A stretch of DNA of 64,000 bases from Prunus persica (lineage: Eukaryota > Streptophyta > Magnoliopsida > Rosales > Rosaceae). Below the pieces are notes generated by a model. That model was not told where the DNA came from. It was given only the letters and a program-made list of their open reading frames with translations, and did no database searches. The stretch covers positions 6,891,714 through 6,955,713 of the forward strand of contig NC_034011.1 of the NCBI RefSeq assembly GCF_000346465.2, read 5' to 3'. Positions 1 through 17,128 of the stretch are shown here, one piece after another (position 1 is the first letter of the stretch; each line of letters opens with the position of its first letter). The position numbers were made by a program, and so were the translations under genes.

Positions 1-180
1 CAGGCCAAAATTTGGGGTGTCTTCTACCTTCTGGATATGCATCAAGAAACAAGTGATCAGACCAATCAAGGGGTTGGCCTGCTTCGGGGTCTAGGAAAGA
101 ACATGGCATTTCATGACCTATTGCCTCAATATGATAAGTTGATGTCCTCTATTTCTACTCATTTACTACATGGCTTTTGA
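1..180 (+). CDS. Terminal exon of an unidentified gene (partial)
   Basis: Frame 1 is open from the first base to a TGA at 178-180, giving about 59 residues that end in THLLHGF. The window opens with CAG, which could be the last three bases of an intron, so the exon may start at base 4. The peptide is globular-looking, with DMHQETSDQ, a Gly/Leu-rich GVGLLRGLG stretch and a C-terminal helix; it shows no motif I recognise. The following 770 bases hold no continuation, so this is most likely the 3' end of an upstream plus-strand gene. It could also be a chance open frame, since only 60 codons are visible. Confidence 0.45.
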   Translation, partial: QAKIWGVFYLLDMHQETSDQTNQGVGLLRGLGKNMAFHDLLPQYDKLMSSISTHLLHGF

Positions 181-952
181 TCACTTACACTGGTTTCCTA
201 TGTGCTCCAATCTTTGCTTATAAAGACTGGGAAAGTAATTTAGCCTTTAATACATATATGCAGGAACGGAGCACATACATGCTCAAAAGCAAGAGCAAAT
301 ATGCAGTTTTGAGTGTAAGTAATCTGAAACCAACTCCAGGAACTGAGTGCCAATAGAAGTTTCTGTATTTGTTCTTCGCACTTAGTGATTGGTGCAGTTT
401 TTGAATCGGGTACAAATTCAGGGACAATTGCACCTAAAAACCTTAATTTTTTAAAGTGACAAATTAAAACTAGGGTGACATCTCTAAAATTTTCCGAAAC
501 CATAAGGATGAGACAAGAGGGGTGGTACAGTGCTTTAGTCAACTGGTCTATCCCACATCTGTTGAGCCGTCCATTAAATATGCTTGTTGGTTAAATATTT
601 TTTTAATATGTATAATTCATGCAATTCAATGACTGCGATTAGAAGAACTTAATTTGAACTTTCTTTTGTGTTGAAATGCTTCTAATCCAAGCTTACTCAG
701 CCGGCCCAAACCCGATTACATTTAATTGACCAACAATGGCCCAACCCAATTGGGTACACCTTTCAAACCAGTGAGTTCTCCTGCCGCGAAGCACTGGATC
801 AACCAAACCGAAACAAGATCCGACGGTCCATAATCGTCTACGACATCCCATTCATCAGCTTCAGTTGAGTCCGGTTCGTTGGAAGCCCCAAAGCTCTCTC
901 TTTCTCTCGCTCAGCTTCTGTAGTAGCAAGTTGTGTTCGGAGCTGTTCCAAA
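181..952. other. Intergenic: 3' flank of upstream gene and NDUFV2 promoter/5' UTR
   Basis: No coding signal in either strand. The pyrimidine-rich CTCTCTCTTTCTCTCGCTC stretch near 893-910 is typical of a plant 5' UTR just upstream of the NDUFV2 start. I see no clear TATA box. Confidence 0.5.
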
Positions 953-4525
<3,573 letters not shown>

Positions 4526-5886
4526 AATTATGGTATATGTTGTTTCTAATAATGCAAAGCTCCGATGCTGTCAGGCTTCCCTTTGCTTTGGGACTTGTTG
4601 GAATTGTTGATACATACTCAACCATTTTTTGTATTGAGGTGGCAGTATAAGTTCTGCCAGTGATGTAGTTCTGTATGTTTTGATCTTTCAATATGCTGTG
4701 GTTTAAGCTATACAGTTTTTAAAGTGTTTTCATGGGCTTGCCCGGAAGATCTTTCTTATGGCCGAATGCTTGCCTTTAGTACTGTGAGCACTGTAGCATT
4801 TGTTCTCCAAACTGCTATGCTTCACAACTTTATATGATATCCAGAACTCAAACCACTTGAATCTTTGTTTTCATTTATAATCACTGAACTGCCAAAGCTT
4901 TAGTTGTACGTTGGAAAGATCTGGGGCCTTCATAAATCTTCATACATGAATACAACTTCGAGATTTGCAACAAGGAGAGCCTGTGCTGTCACTGTCATGT
5001 ATGTAGTCTATGCCTGCACACTTTTGCCTTCTCTCTAGTTTTGATATACAAGCAATATTGAGGGTGGTAGAATCAAAGAAAGGATCTTAAGTGCAGGAGT
5101 AAACGGAGCTATTCGTTTTTTGATTCAACATAATTTCTCAACAACGTACGTCTAAAAACAAGTTACCGTCATGTTTTTTGAGATTTTAAGATTGTTTAGA
5201 AATAGTTGTGCTTTATCCAAAAAAAAAAAAAAAAAAGTTGTGCCAAAAGTCATTAAAAATGAGTGAAATGATGAGCCCGTAACTTCCAAAAATGACATTT
5301 AAAAAAATTATTTAATACAGTAGGCAAGCATTCGATCACGAACTCTTTCGGGATTTGCCAGCGAAATAACCTCCTCGCCGAGTCGCCATCACTTCCTAAG
5401 ACAAAAACAATGTCTGTTTTTCAAGTGTTACGTTGCTGACAAAGTAAAGCTCATCTCTTATATATTTCCCAACAAATCGTATCATCTTATCTGAGCCTCC
5501 AAACATATTTTTGGCTCAGAATTCCAGGTGCCTTTTCTTTCATTTTCCTATTTATTCTCATTTTCTGTTTGGTTGCCGAGAGAAAGAATTGAAGGAATTC
5601 TGGTAATGACCATTTTGATTTTTAAGTTTTCTCTATTGAACTGCTTCCCAAGAAATGAATAAAACTGACTATGTAAGCGACAGGAGAAGTTCGGATTTTG
5701 TGAAGTTCTAATTTTTCCTGCTTTTGCCTGCCACCGTTTCTAAGCAATCCAACACAGCACCCAAACCTTCTGAAGTGTAAAATTAGTGTTTATTATTTAT
5801 TGGTTTCTGGGTTTTGACTTACAGGGGTAAGTGATGAATGGGTTCTTGTTCTTTGTTCAAATTTTGTAGCTTTGAAGTGAGAACCA
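4526..5886. other. Intergenic: NDUFV2 3' UTR and EF-hand gene promoter/5' UTR
   Basis: No gene is visible. There is an A homopolymer near 5220-5237. A plausible 5' UTR intron of the next gene runs from a donor after AATTCCAG near 5527 to an acceptor TTTTGTAG near 5869; this is inferred from splice-like sequence only. Confidence 0.4.
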
Positions 5887-8800
5887 ATGGGGAGCGCTTC
5901 ATCCATGCTAACTCAGTATGACATTGAAGAAGTACAGGAACACTGCAATGATTTATGTGGGTATTTCTTTTTGTTATTTTTTCTTTGTCTCTCTTTCACG
6001 CGTTGCAATTTGCTATTGCTGTTATCAATGCCAATATTTAGTTGATCTGGTTTCGTTTTGAAAATCAGTTTCTCAGCAAGAAATTGTATCCTTATATCAA
6101 AGATTTTGTCAACTTGATCGGAATGCAAAGGGTTTTATCTCAGCTGATGAATTCTTGTCGGTCCCCGAGTTTGCAATGAATCCACTCTCTCAGGTAGTCC
6201 ACTGCTAGGATGAGCTTATATTTAGTTGTTCAATCCACGCTCTCTGTATCATTGGTAATGCATGGTGTGAGTTTCTGACTTATGGCTCTGCTATGTTCTG
6301 CTCAGAGGTTGCTTAAGATGGTGGATGGTTTGAATTTTAAGGACTTTGTGGCCTTCTTGTCTGCATTTAGTGCTAGAGCTAGTATGCAGCAGAAAAGTGA
6401 ACGTAAGTTATTTGGTCCCACTAAGCTTAGTATTTTATAGTGAACTGATTCGGTTATGATTATGAAATGTATTTGGCTTCTTTTGAGTTGAACTCATATA
6501 ATATGTTCCAGATGAGTTATTTCATGTTCTAAGGAATGGGTAAAGCTAGTGGCTAGTGTATTCTGTGTGGATTATTGAAGTTATCTGTTCAAATGGGTGC
6601 AACTCTGTAAATTTTCATTTTTATATTTTATGCCAAAAGAACTCTACTTTTTTTCTTTTCTGAGAAGGAACAAAATTTTATTAATACTGACAAAAATTGT
6701 ATCCCTGTGTACAAGGAGTCCACTTAGAAGACAAGCAGGAAGTAAAATAACTCTGCAGTTGTTGAAACAGAGTCAAAGAACTCCGTATATGTTATTGCTT
6801 ATTCTGGTCCAGTCTTTATTGTTGCTTTATGCATTGGAATTTTATTATGGCATATGAATCAAATTCCACCTTTGCTATAAGTCTTTTATCATTTCAAATA
6901 ATCAGGACTGAAAAGAGAGTGATACATGAAAGTGGAAGAAAAGTAAACACATTTCGTTCTTAAAGGGATGACAAAAGTGTGTAAAAAATAGGTGTTGGTA
7001 TGATATTCTACAGAATACTTGTGAAAAATATAAACTGTTCAAGTATTGGGTACTTGCAAATAGTTATTCTAATGCTCATGGATGCAGTAGATAAGTAATC
7101 TTTGCTTGTTTCTCTGAAACAAGCTCTATCAAGGAGAATAAATAAACGGCTAAACCTAAACAGGAAAACTGTACCAGTAAATGAGATAGGTAGTTTGAGT
7201 AGGTGGTTTTGAAGCCATAAAGGCATTACCACTGTTAGCTGGTAAAGTTTTTTAATATTGTTATTATAATCATTGTTAATTTTCCTTTTGCAACTAACTT
7301 GTTACTGCTTCTACTGCCATTCTTGATGTTTGCTTATATTCTTCTAGTATTTATGACAATTAAGGAGAATCTTCTAGCATGTTTGTGTGTTGGGTTAACA
7401 TAACATGGTCTCTTTTTCAGTTATTTTCAAGGTATATGACTCAGACTGTAATGGGAAGGTGTCTTTCAATGATATATTAGAAGTGCTGCGTGATTTGTCT
7501 GGTTCCTTCATGTCTGACGAGCAAAGAGAGGTAATATCAAGGTTTTATCCATTTTCTCTCTTTCTCTGATCATTCAGTCATAACATTGCAAGAGAAGAGT
7601 TAATGGTTTTGATTGATTCTCACCTAATTGGTGTATGTTGAGTTTTGTACTCAAACTATCAATTGGTGACTCATGAGCTGTGCAGTGAGTATCGTCAAGT
7701 TATTAATACCTTTGTCTGATGCAGAAACTGAAAGTTCTTATCCTTGTTACTTTGGCTGCATAGACTGATATTTGGTGTCATTGCAAATTTTGAATCTGCT
7801 TTCCTAATTTCTTCAGCCAACCCTTCTAATGTTTTTAGACTAGTTATTTCGGATAAATTTGAGCATTGTTGCTCCATATCTGACCTATGATCAGGCATGC
7901 ATGTTTGGTTACATATGTGGGTCTGGGTGTAGGTCCTGGTCCTGGCATCTTTAATTTCTTTTATTCATGTTTTTGGTAGTTCCTGACTAGGATAAGTTAT
8001 TCTCACCTAGTTATCTACAATTCCTGACATGCTTATCACACTGATATGTTTTTTGTAGTCAAGGAGCAAATTTTGAATTCTGTTGTATCCTATGTTCATA
8101 TTGGTCTTTCATTTACAGAAAGTGTTGACTCAAGTCTTGCAAGAAGCAGGATATACAAGGGAATCTTATTTGACGTTAGATGACTTCGTTAAGGTATTTT
8201 ATGTTTTACTATTATATATTTCTTGTGACCACCATTACCATATAGAGAACGGGGTGGACCATGGGTACACTTGCTTATATCTTGCTCAGAACTTTTTTAG
8301 GCTTTAAATGAGGGCTGACATGATATAGCCATTATTTATATCATTTTTATTTTCAAACACCAAGGATGAAATACCTTTGTAAGCACAAGTGGCACGAGAA
8401 CAACTCCTAGACAACTTCTCCAGCTACAGAATCTTACTATGGCTGATTTTGTGCCCAAATATATGTGATAATTGATGCTTATCTATATTAAGGTAAATCT
8501 TTGGGTGTTCACCAGAGATCAAAGTTGAGCATTTCTATCCCTTGAAGAGTTTGAAGGGCGTTTGAAATGTTTCAGCATTCTCTAGTTGCATTAAGAATTA
8601 ATTGCCGTAGTCTTTAGTCCAACTAAAAACTGCACTACTTGGAGGGAAAAGGGAAAATGAAGTATACGTCATTGCTTTATCCATCTTAACAACCCAATGA
8701 TGCATGCAATTTAGAAGGTCCAAATGTCTCCCTTAGCGAGCAGTCTGTACTCAAAAAGCAAGTGCAGTTCTTTGTGTTTTGCGCCATGACCTATCCTCCT

Positions 8801-9390
8801 AAAGTAGTTTCAAGAATATTGCATTACAGTTGCTCAGACAGTCAGCCTGTTGCTAACGAGTGAGGATGTATCATATCACATAAATTTAATTTTTTTGGAC
8901 TGACCATATTACAGACGCATATGTTATACAGAAGCATATGTGATAAAGTTAAATAACCTTTTCAGTCATCGAACATTTAGGTTCAGTTAGTGCAAGTAAT
9001 TATCTCACCAGAAGTTAATAGGAATTTTAGGCATAGAGATGGAAATTTTGCCAAATGCGTAGGTATTTAATATTTTTGCTGGCTGGAATTTTAGTTCTAG
9101 ATTCTTGGGTCCGGCATTATGTACTTTTACCTTACTTGTTGTACACTTGGAAACTGAACTTGCAAATCTATAAGAGCCGGCATTTGTTTGTGGCAGTGTT
9201 TCATTTTCTCTTATCAGCGAATTTAAAGTTCAGATGGCTCCTGTGACATTTAATGTGAATACCTATGCATGGTTTTATTGACTTCTGAATTTCTATCAGG
9301 CATTTTACATATTTTATTACGGCTTTGTTTGTGATACAGGTTCTTGGCAGTTATGGCGTAAAAATGGAGGTTGAAGTGCCAATTGATTAA
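5887..9390 (+). CDS. Calcineurin B-like EF-hand calcium-binding protein
   Basis: Six exons: 5887-5956, 6069-6193, 6306-6402, 7421-7530, 8119-8193, 9340-9390. The phases join to 175 aa, the length of calcineurin B-type proteins and of the Arabidopsis homologue I recall as At3g18430. The start MGSASSML has Gly2 and Ser6, a good N-myristoylation context. EF-hand loops: DRNAKGFISADE (about residues 41-52) and DSDCNGKVSFND (about 104-115) look calcium-competent. The VDGLNFKDF loop between them has decayed, and the C-terminal pair member around SYLTLDDFVK is also weak. Known role of the family: calcium sensing, often as a regulatory subunit for a phosphatase or kinase; the partner in plants is not shown here. 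The first exon uses a GTGGGT donor. It is unlike plant CBL proteins in length and lacks their C-terminal motif. Confidence 0.88.
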
Positions 9391-10292
9391 GTTAAGATGA
9401 TTTGGTTCTCTTATTCTCTTTCCCTTTTTCCCCCTGCATCATGAGTTCAAGATGAAAAGTCTGAAGTGAAGGGTAAACAACATCTACATTCCTACTGCAC
9501 AAATGAGAGGAAACTCGAAGCAGACTCCTGTATCAATGCCTTTTTTTGTCTTTTTGAAATCTTCATCAAGTTCAATAAAAATGTAGAGCAAGCAACCTGT
9601 GTATTTAGTACAATAAAATGTGAAGCCTCTATTATACAGGTTCTTTTTTTTTCCTTTTTTTATTTTTTATATAGCCTTCTCCAGGTTCCTTGTAAATGAT
9701 TTTGTATCTTTTATCGGTGTCTCATCCACTATGACACTTGTTCAATGCACAGGAGGTGGATCTTCTTTCAAATGAGAGCATTATACGTATTTGTGTGCGG
9801 GCTTTATCTCGGAATATTATACGTATATGTGTCTGTAGCAAAGGGTGATTCACTAAATTTAGACATGTCAGATGATGCATAGTGAATTGAGGTGTCAAAT
9901 GGCCGGACCGGCAACATGTGAGATGATGCATGGTGATTAGTGAACGATGATATTGGGTGAATAGGAAAAAAGGACTCAAGGTAATTTATTTTGTGTCATC
10001 TGGAAGGTGACGAAGGACTTGATAGTAAATACCATCTGAAGATTTGGTTCTATTGGTCACTGAAAATTCAGCATAAGACCAAAAGCCGCTGGTACTGGTA
10101 GAATGGAGCCAAAATTTGCCTACTATATCTAACAGCGAGCCAAAGTTGAACTGACGATTGCTTAATTATCAGTTTCTGAAGGGAAGGCCTGACTTATAAC
10201 TTACGCTTATATTGCTGCTGATATTGCCTCCCAATAAGAATGGAGACAAATTTCGCGGAAAGACTATTCATTCAGCAAGTGCTAAGCAATTT

Positions 10293-10295
<3 letters not shown>
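9391..10295. other. Intergenic: 3' UTR of EF-hand gene and spacer
   Basis: Possible AATAAA-like signals sit near 9574 and 9612. The remainder has no gene. A short run around 9760-9950 repeats an ATTATACGTAT-like and a GATGATGCATRGTGA-like phrase twice. Confidence 0.4.

Positions 10296-10370
<75 letters not shown>
10296..10370. repeat. Compound microsatellite (CT)n(CA)n
   Basis: About 19 CT units run straight into about 18 CA units, ending at GCACAGAC. It lies about 360 bp upstream of the next gene's start. Confidence 0.97.
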
Positions 10371-10375
<5 letters not shown>

Positions 10376-10727
10376 GACTTAGAGAGAAAAAACTAATCCT
10401 TAAATCTCAGTTCTGTCTGTCACTACTGCAAGTCTGCAATACGCATCCATAGGCCATAACAGATAACACTCCAAACACCAGCATTCTTAGAAGTGAAGCA
10501 AAGTATACGGAAGCAATCATCATTCACTTCCACATTTTCTCTAACCAACTCTGTCTGGTACATGCCCAAATTTTGTTCAGAAGTATTAAAGCTCTTCCTT
10601 AAATGGCCTCTCGGAAGCCCCACACATATAATTAAGTTCACGGCCAAATTGCTAAGTTCCAAGGAAAGTCCTTAGTATTCTGTGTGTGTCTCTATATACA
10701 CATATATATATACGAATAAATATTGGA

Positions 10728-11461
10728 ATGGAAACTGTCAAGCCTGAGTTCGAAATATGTTCATCAATCAAGAAGCTTTCGACATGGAAGTGTGCAAGCA
10801 CTAGTGAGCAAAGAGTTAACAATGGTTCCATGCCGGAGCGCCAAAGGACCAAAAAGGAAAGAGAATCGTATCAGTACAATTTGGAGGCCGGGTCAAGTGG
10901 GAAAAAACTATTGCATGATTCAAGGACTTGGGGTGCTGAAAAGGCAGTGAAGAAACCGCTGCTTCTTGGTTGTTCAACAAGTAAAGCTGTAGTGTGCAAC
11001 AGTGAAGTTGAAGAACTAAATGAGCGGTTGAGGATTCTTGAAGAAGAAACTGAAACTATGAAGCAAGAGTTATTTGAGAGTGCACAAGAGAGAAAGAAGT
11101 TGATGAATGAGATATATCAGCAGTTTCAGATGCTAGAAATTGACCCCAGATATCTGGTAGCAAGAGAATTCAAGTCTACTGATGGAAATACAAGTGTCAA
11201 CTCTTCACAGGTAATTATGCTGTTCACTTTGGTAATTTAAACCCTAGTACTTGTGCTATATCCTGAAAGCATATGAATTATGGGTTTTAAGTGTAAGTTC
11301 GTTATATAATTTTCATGATTTTTGGCTGACTGGTTTTGATTTTGATGGATGAACAGGATGAGAGAATGGGAACTAGTTTGTCAGATATCTTGCACCAAGA
11401 TCCACATCCATCTCTTGTCACCAGAAATCTTAGAGCTAATGCTTTGGCACTGCTGATGTAA
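10728..11461 (+). CDS. Unrecognised plant protein with a short coiled coil
   Basis: Two exons, 10728-11210 and 11357-11461, give 195 aa. Intron boundaries are good (TTCACAG/GTAATT and GAACAG/GATGAG) and in phase 0. The start METVKPEFE is preferred to the upstream in-frame ATG at 10686, because the 14 residues between derive from a simple TATATA-rich 5' leader. Residues about 1-95 are polar and Ser/Lys-rich. Residues about 99-140 (EVEELNERLRILEEETETMKQEL onward, in part) have strong heptads and predict a coiled coil. The C-terminus (SLVTRNLRANALALLM) is hydrophobic but too short for a membrane span. No family is recognised. The coding quality and clean splice favour a real gene. Confidence 0.65.
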
Positions 11462-11988
11462 GCATATACCATTTAGATAGATGAATCCATCTCCATCAAA
11501 ATGTAATCTCAGATAGTATATGTAGCCAACCATGTTCTGTTCTTTTCTTTGCCCAGAATATCACTGGGATATCATACTACTTGATATTCATCATCCTTTT
11601 TGGACATGAAACTTCAGTTTATTACTTAATATTTACAGTCTGCCTGGGGCTTTGGATTTGTGAAGTTCAAGCTGTCAGCGCAGCTCTATATTAAACATTT
11701 GTTGAAAAAGCAAAACTTGTTTCACATTAACTCCTATTTTAAAGAAGAGGATCAAAGAAATGCAAAATATGTTCAAAGATACTCTTTTCCCATATTCAAG
11801 GTAAAAACATGTATGTACACGTCTATCAGAATGTTTGAAGCCACTTGAGATACTACAGAAAATGGTCCTCCAATTACACTAACAAATTCAACTTAGGCTC
11901 GTGTTTAAGGAAAAGCTAAAGTACATGCATTGATAAACAAAAAGAGTACAGAGATCAAATTTTTCCACCTTTTCAACTTGTAAAGTGA
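11462..11988. other. Convergent intergenic region
   Basis: Lies between the 3' ends of the coiled-coil gene (+) and the helicase gene (-). AT-rich; no gene or element recognised. Confidence 0.4.
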
Positions 11989-13987
<1,999 letters not shown>

Positions 13988-14593
13988 GGTTAAAGTTCCT
14001 ATAGAACAACAAAATCCTAAGGAATCATTGAATTGAACAAAAGCAAACCCAACTGCCAAATGCAAAACAGTAAAACCAAAGAAAACCCAATTCCCTAATA
14101 CCAAAATTATTATGACATACGTGCATAAATATACAGAGGAGAACTTGAAGTAGTAAAATTTAACAAAGAAATATTTATCCAATCAGGCCATATTTTGTGA
14201 GTAGATTATTGATTTGAGATAATTTCAAGGGCAGAAGAACTCCAATTCACAAACTAATTACAACAATACCAAACTAGACCCCTGAATTAAAGAGAATAAA
14301 AGAGTGACAGAGAAATTAGGGTTGCAGAAGAAGAAGAAAGAAGAAGAGAAGGTGGCAGAAAACATACAGTTACAGCAGAAGAAGAGCGCTAGAGGGCGTG
14401 ATGGCTACAGCTTCTGCAAACCCAAATGGGTCTGATGTTCTTGGTTGAGTCTGTATACAAAGCGGTTTAGAGCGGTTCAGGCCGATTCTGATGAGTCTGC
14501 GAAGGGGGAGACTGGGTTTGATTTGAATGCAAAATCGAAGCTTTAAAGATCGAAGTGAGGTAGGGCAAGAACCCAATTGTTATTATCTGACCA
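13988..14593. other. RH35 5' UTR, its intron and promoter
   Basis: An acceptor 11 bases upstream of the RH35 ATG and a donor-like GTATGTTT near 14364 (minus strand) suggest one 5' UTR intron. The GA-rich stretch at 14325-14350 is leader-like. No other gene seen. Confidence 0.45.
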
Positions 14594-14712
14594 AAAAAAA
14601 CATTTCCTATTCCGAATAGAATTTTCGGCAATTTCGGAAATTTCGAAAATTCCGGAAAGTTATTAATTTCGGAAAATTCGGATAATAATTTCGGAAATCT
14701 CGAACTTTAATA
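14594..14712. repeat. TTCGGAAA-rich degenerate repeat, part 1
   Basis: The phrase TTTCGGAAA or close variants recurs at least six times in about 110 bases. The same vocabulary reappears at 18050-18300, so both may be ends of one old element split by the insertions between them. Confidence 0.5.
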
Positions 14713-15087
14713 ATCTAGAAATTCAGAAGTGATTAATACTAATTAATGGTTATGAACTTTAAGTCGTCAAAATTTGAAAGACTCCAGGTCCAGCTGGGCA
14801 TAATTTAGAAAGCCCAAATAGACAAAGATTTGTACAGCCCAAAAACAAGATGAGGTTTGACTTTTTAGCGATGACTTCACGGGGATGAAGCTTTTATAGA
14901 TAAGAAAACAGATGAGGTTTTCTAAGAAAGCGATGTGGGATCGCAACCACTTAATAAAAACGATGTGGGATGGCAACCATTCCTTTGTCCACCAGAAAAA
15001 TAAATTCCAAACTTTTATATAGTCTTAAAGTTATATACTCCTACTTAACAAGCACACACATGCATTTTTTTTTAAAATTCAAACAAG

Positions 15088-16138
15088 CATATTTGTTAGG
15101 ACCAATTTTTGTATATTGACAATTTCCTGTTACAAAAATATAGAGTAGGTCTTTGAGTGTAACCTATAGTTTTTAAGTGACGTTCTGCTATCCTGGATCA
15201 GTGTGGCTCAGAGACAATGCCAATGTATGTTTTGCATCCATGCATTCATATTTGCATATTTGGAAGTTCATCAAAAGTGGCTGTCAAATTTATAAGATTG
15301 ATATATGGTTTTAGTCTTACATAATCCAGTGCCAAACATCAGTGAGTTTTTAACGATGAGTTTATACTCTTTAGTTGGTGTTTATTTATGCACGGCGTTG
15401 TGTTGATAAAAGGGTTCTTATGTGTTTTCAGTTGGATATTTAGTTAAGTGGCTTTATTTGTTTTAATGAAAGAATATATTTGTGAAAAAGGCCATTTTTG
15501 CTAAAAGCCTTTTTGGTCTCTGACCTAGATTTTAGCGTGCAAAATAAGAAAGGAACTTCAGCTATTTTGTTCTTTGAGACTTTGAAAAGAAAAGGACAAG
15601 TGAATATTTTTTGAGCGTTCATATTGAAAACTCATGTGGTTGTTCCTTGTTAGCCTCCATGAGTGATTAAATTATCATCTTTTCATATATGTGTGAGTTT
15701 ATGAGCATTATGCATGTTGGTGATCAACAATCGTGCCTTGAGGTGTGAGCAGCCGAGACCAAGGTTGTGTAATCTCTTGTTGATGAAGGAAGACAAGATC
15801 GCTGATTAGGTTGAGTGCGTAGGCAAGTTTGCCATGTGAGTGTTACTCTTACGAGTTGAGACTTGTAAGACCTTTTTGTATTATTTCTCATAGTGATTTG
15901 GTTTTCGGCATAGTGCTTGCAATATTTTTCCTCATCTTGAGGTTTTTTACTACGTCAACGTATCCTGTGTCTCTTGTGCTTTTGTTTGAGTTTAGTTCTG
16001 CTGCAAATTCTGGAATTCTACTTACAGGATTGTCATAGTATTTCAATCCTATTGTGGCGTTTGAGTATTAAGAAATAGATCGGTTGGCCATTCTAGGGAA
16101 TTGCAATGCCTTCCCAAAAAAAAAAAAAACATATTTGT
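15088..16138 (+). mobile_element. ~1 kb dispersed retroelement repeat, copy 1, with A-tail and 9-bp flanking repeat
   Basis: The body starts TGTTAGGACCAATTTTTG (15094) and matches, over about 1 kb, the reverse complement of 28018-29072. It ends in 14 A residues at 16116-16129. CATATTTGT flanks both sides (15088-15096 and 16130-16138), as expected of a target-site duplication made by target-primed retroposition. The TG start shared with the other copy could instead mean an LTR. The short open frame at 15829-16038 is shared with copy 2 but diverges by frame breaks, so I do not call it a gene. Confidence 0.7.
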
Positions 16139-16539
16139 CAAAAATATATAGTCTTAAAGTTATATATTCTTATGTTTGGTATATATGCATATATGATTAT
16201 TTGTATGTGGGTATTGAAATATAACTGTAGGGGTCTTTTTATTCCAGCAGCCTGACGAATGGGCTTAGGTTGCCGAAAAAGAGAAACAGGTGAAGCTGCC
16301 CCTTGTGTCTGAGTTCAAGGATTAGGCCCCAAGAGTGTTTCGAAAGGGTAGTTGAATCTTAGGAAACACCTTGGTCTTCTTCACCAATGAAATCAACAGT
16401 CACTTACAGATAAATTCTTGGGCTTGGCATGAGAAGCTTGTGGTATGAGAGCTGAGCATTCACGAGTTTAGCATGAGAGAGAGAAGGCTTAGGTTTCCTA
16501 TGAGAAACAGAGGCTTGAAGTAATGATTTCGTGAAGATT

Positions 16540-16597
<58 letters not shown>
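16540..16597. repeat. Compound microsatellite (GT)n(GA)n
   Basis: About 10 GT units are followed by about 19 GA units, inside the solo LTR. Confidence 0.97.
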
Positions 16598-16600
<3 letters not shown>

Positions 16601-16940
16601 TAGATTATGGTGGATGAACATGTGCTTTGGGTAATTTTCCAGCAGCTTGATGAAAGCTTTGTCAAGCTCTGGAATGACTTACTAGAGGAGAAAATGGGAA
16701 GCAATGGAAGGACAAGACTTGAAATCGAAGGGTTCCAGAGATGAGAGGTGATGCTTACTCTCTTTGGATATGGTTGCTTGCCTTTGATCGGAAAGATAGG
16801 AAGACGATAGAAGCATGGGTGGCTTTAGCATATTTTCAGCAACTTGACGAAAGCTTCGTCAGACTCCTGGGTTGCACAACATAAAAGAAAATTGGAAGAG
16901 ATGGAGGAGTAGGGCTCGAAATTACAGGGGTTTTAAGGAT

Positions 16941-17128
16941 GAGAGATGATGCTTGCTCTCTCTGGATGTGGGTTTTTGGGAGAGAGAGGAAGCAGATGGA
17001 AGAACATAGCATGAAATTGAAGGGTTCCAGAGATGAGAGATGATGCTTGCTCTCTCTGGATGTGGGTTTTTGGGAGAGAGAGGAAGAAGATGGAAGAACA
17101 AAGCATGAAATTGAAGGATTCCACAGGG
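16941..17128. repeat. 94-bp tandem duplication inside the solo LTR
   Basis: Two near-identical units begin GAGAGATGATGCTTGCTCTC at 16941 and 17035. A more diverged relative lies at about 16730-16770. Confidence 0.93.

Noticed and set aside
6597..6857. 86-codon plus frame
   Set aside because: Inside intron 3 of the EF-hand gene and not needed by the splice model.
10240..10452. 70-codon frame over the CT/CA microsatellite
   Set aside because: Its Ser-Leu and Thr-His runs are just the simple repeat translated.
13988..14182. N-terminal extension of RH35 by 65 residues
   Set aside because: Hydrophobic, AT-rich intron sequence with a splice acceptor just before the conserved MEEEDDYF start.
16941..17128. 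Direct repeats as a CRISPR-like array
   Set aside because: Two long contiguous units with no spacers, in a plant LTR.
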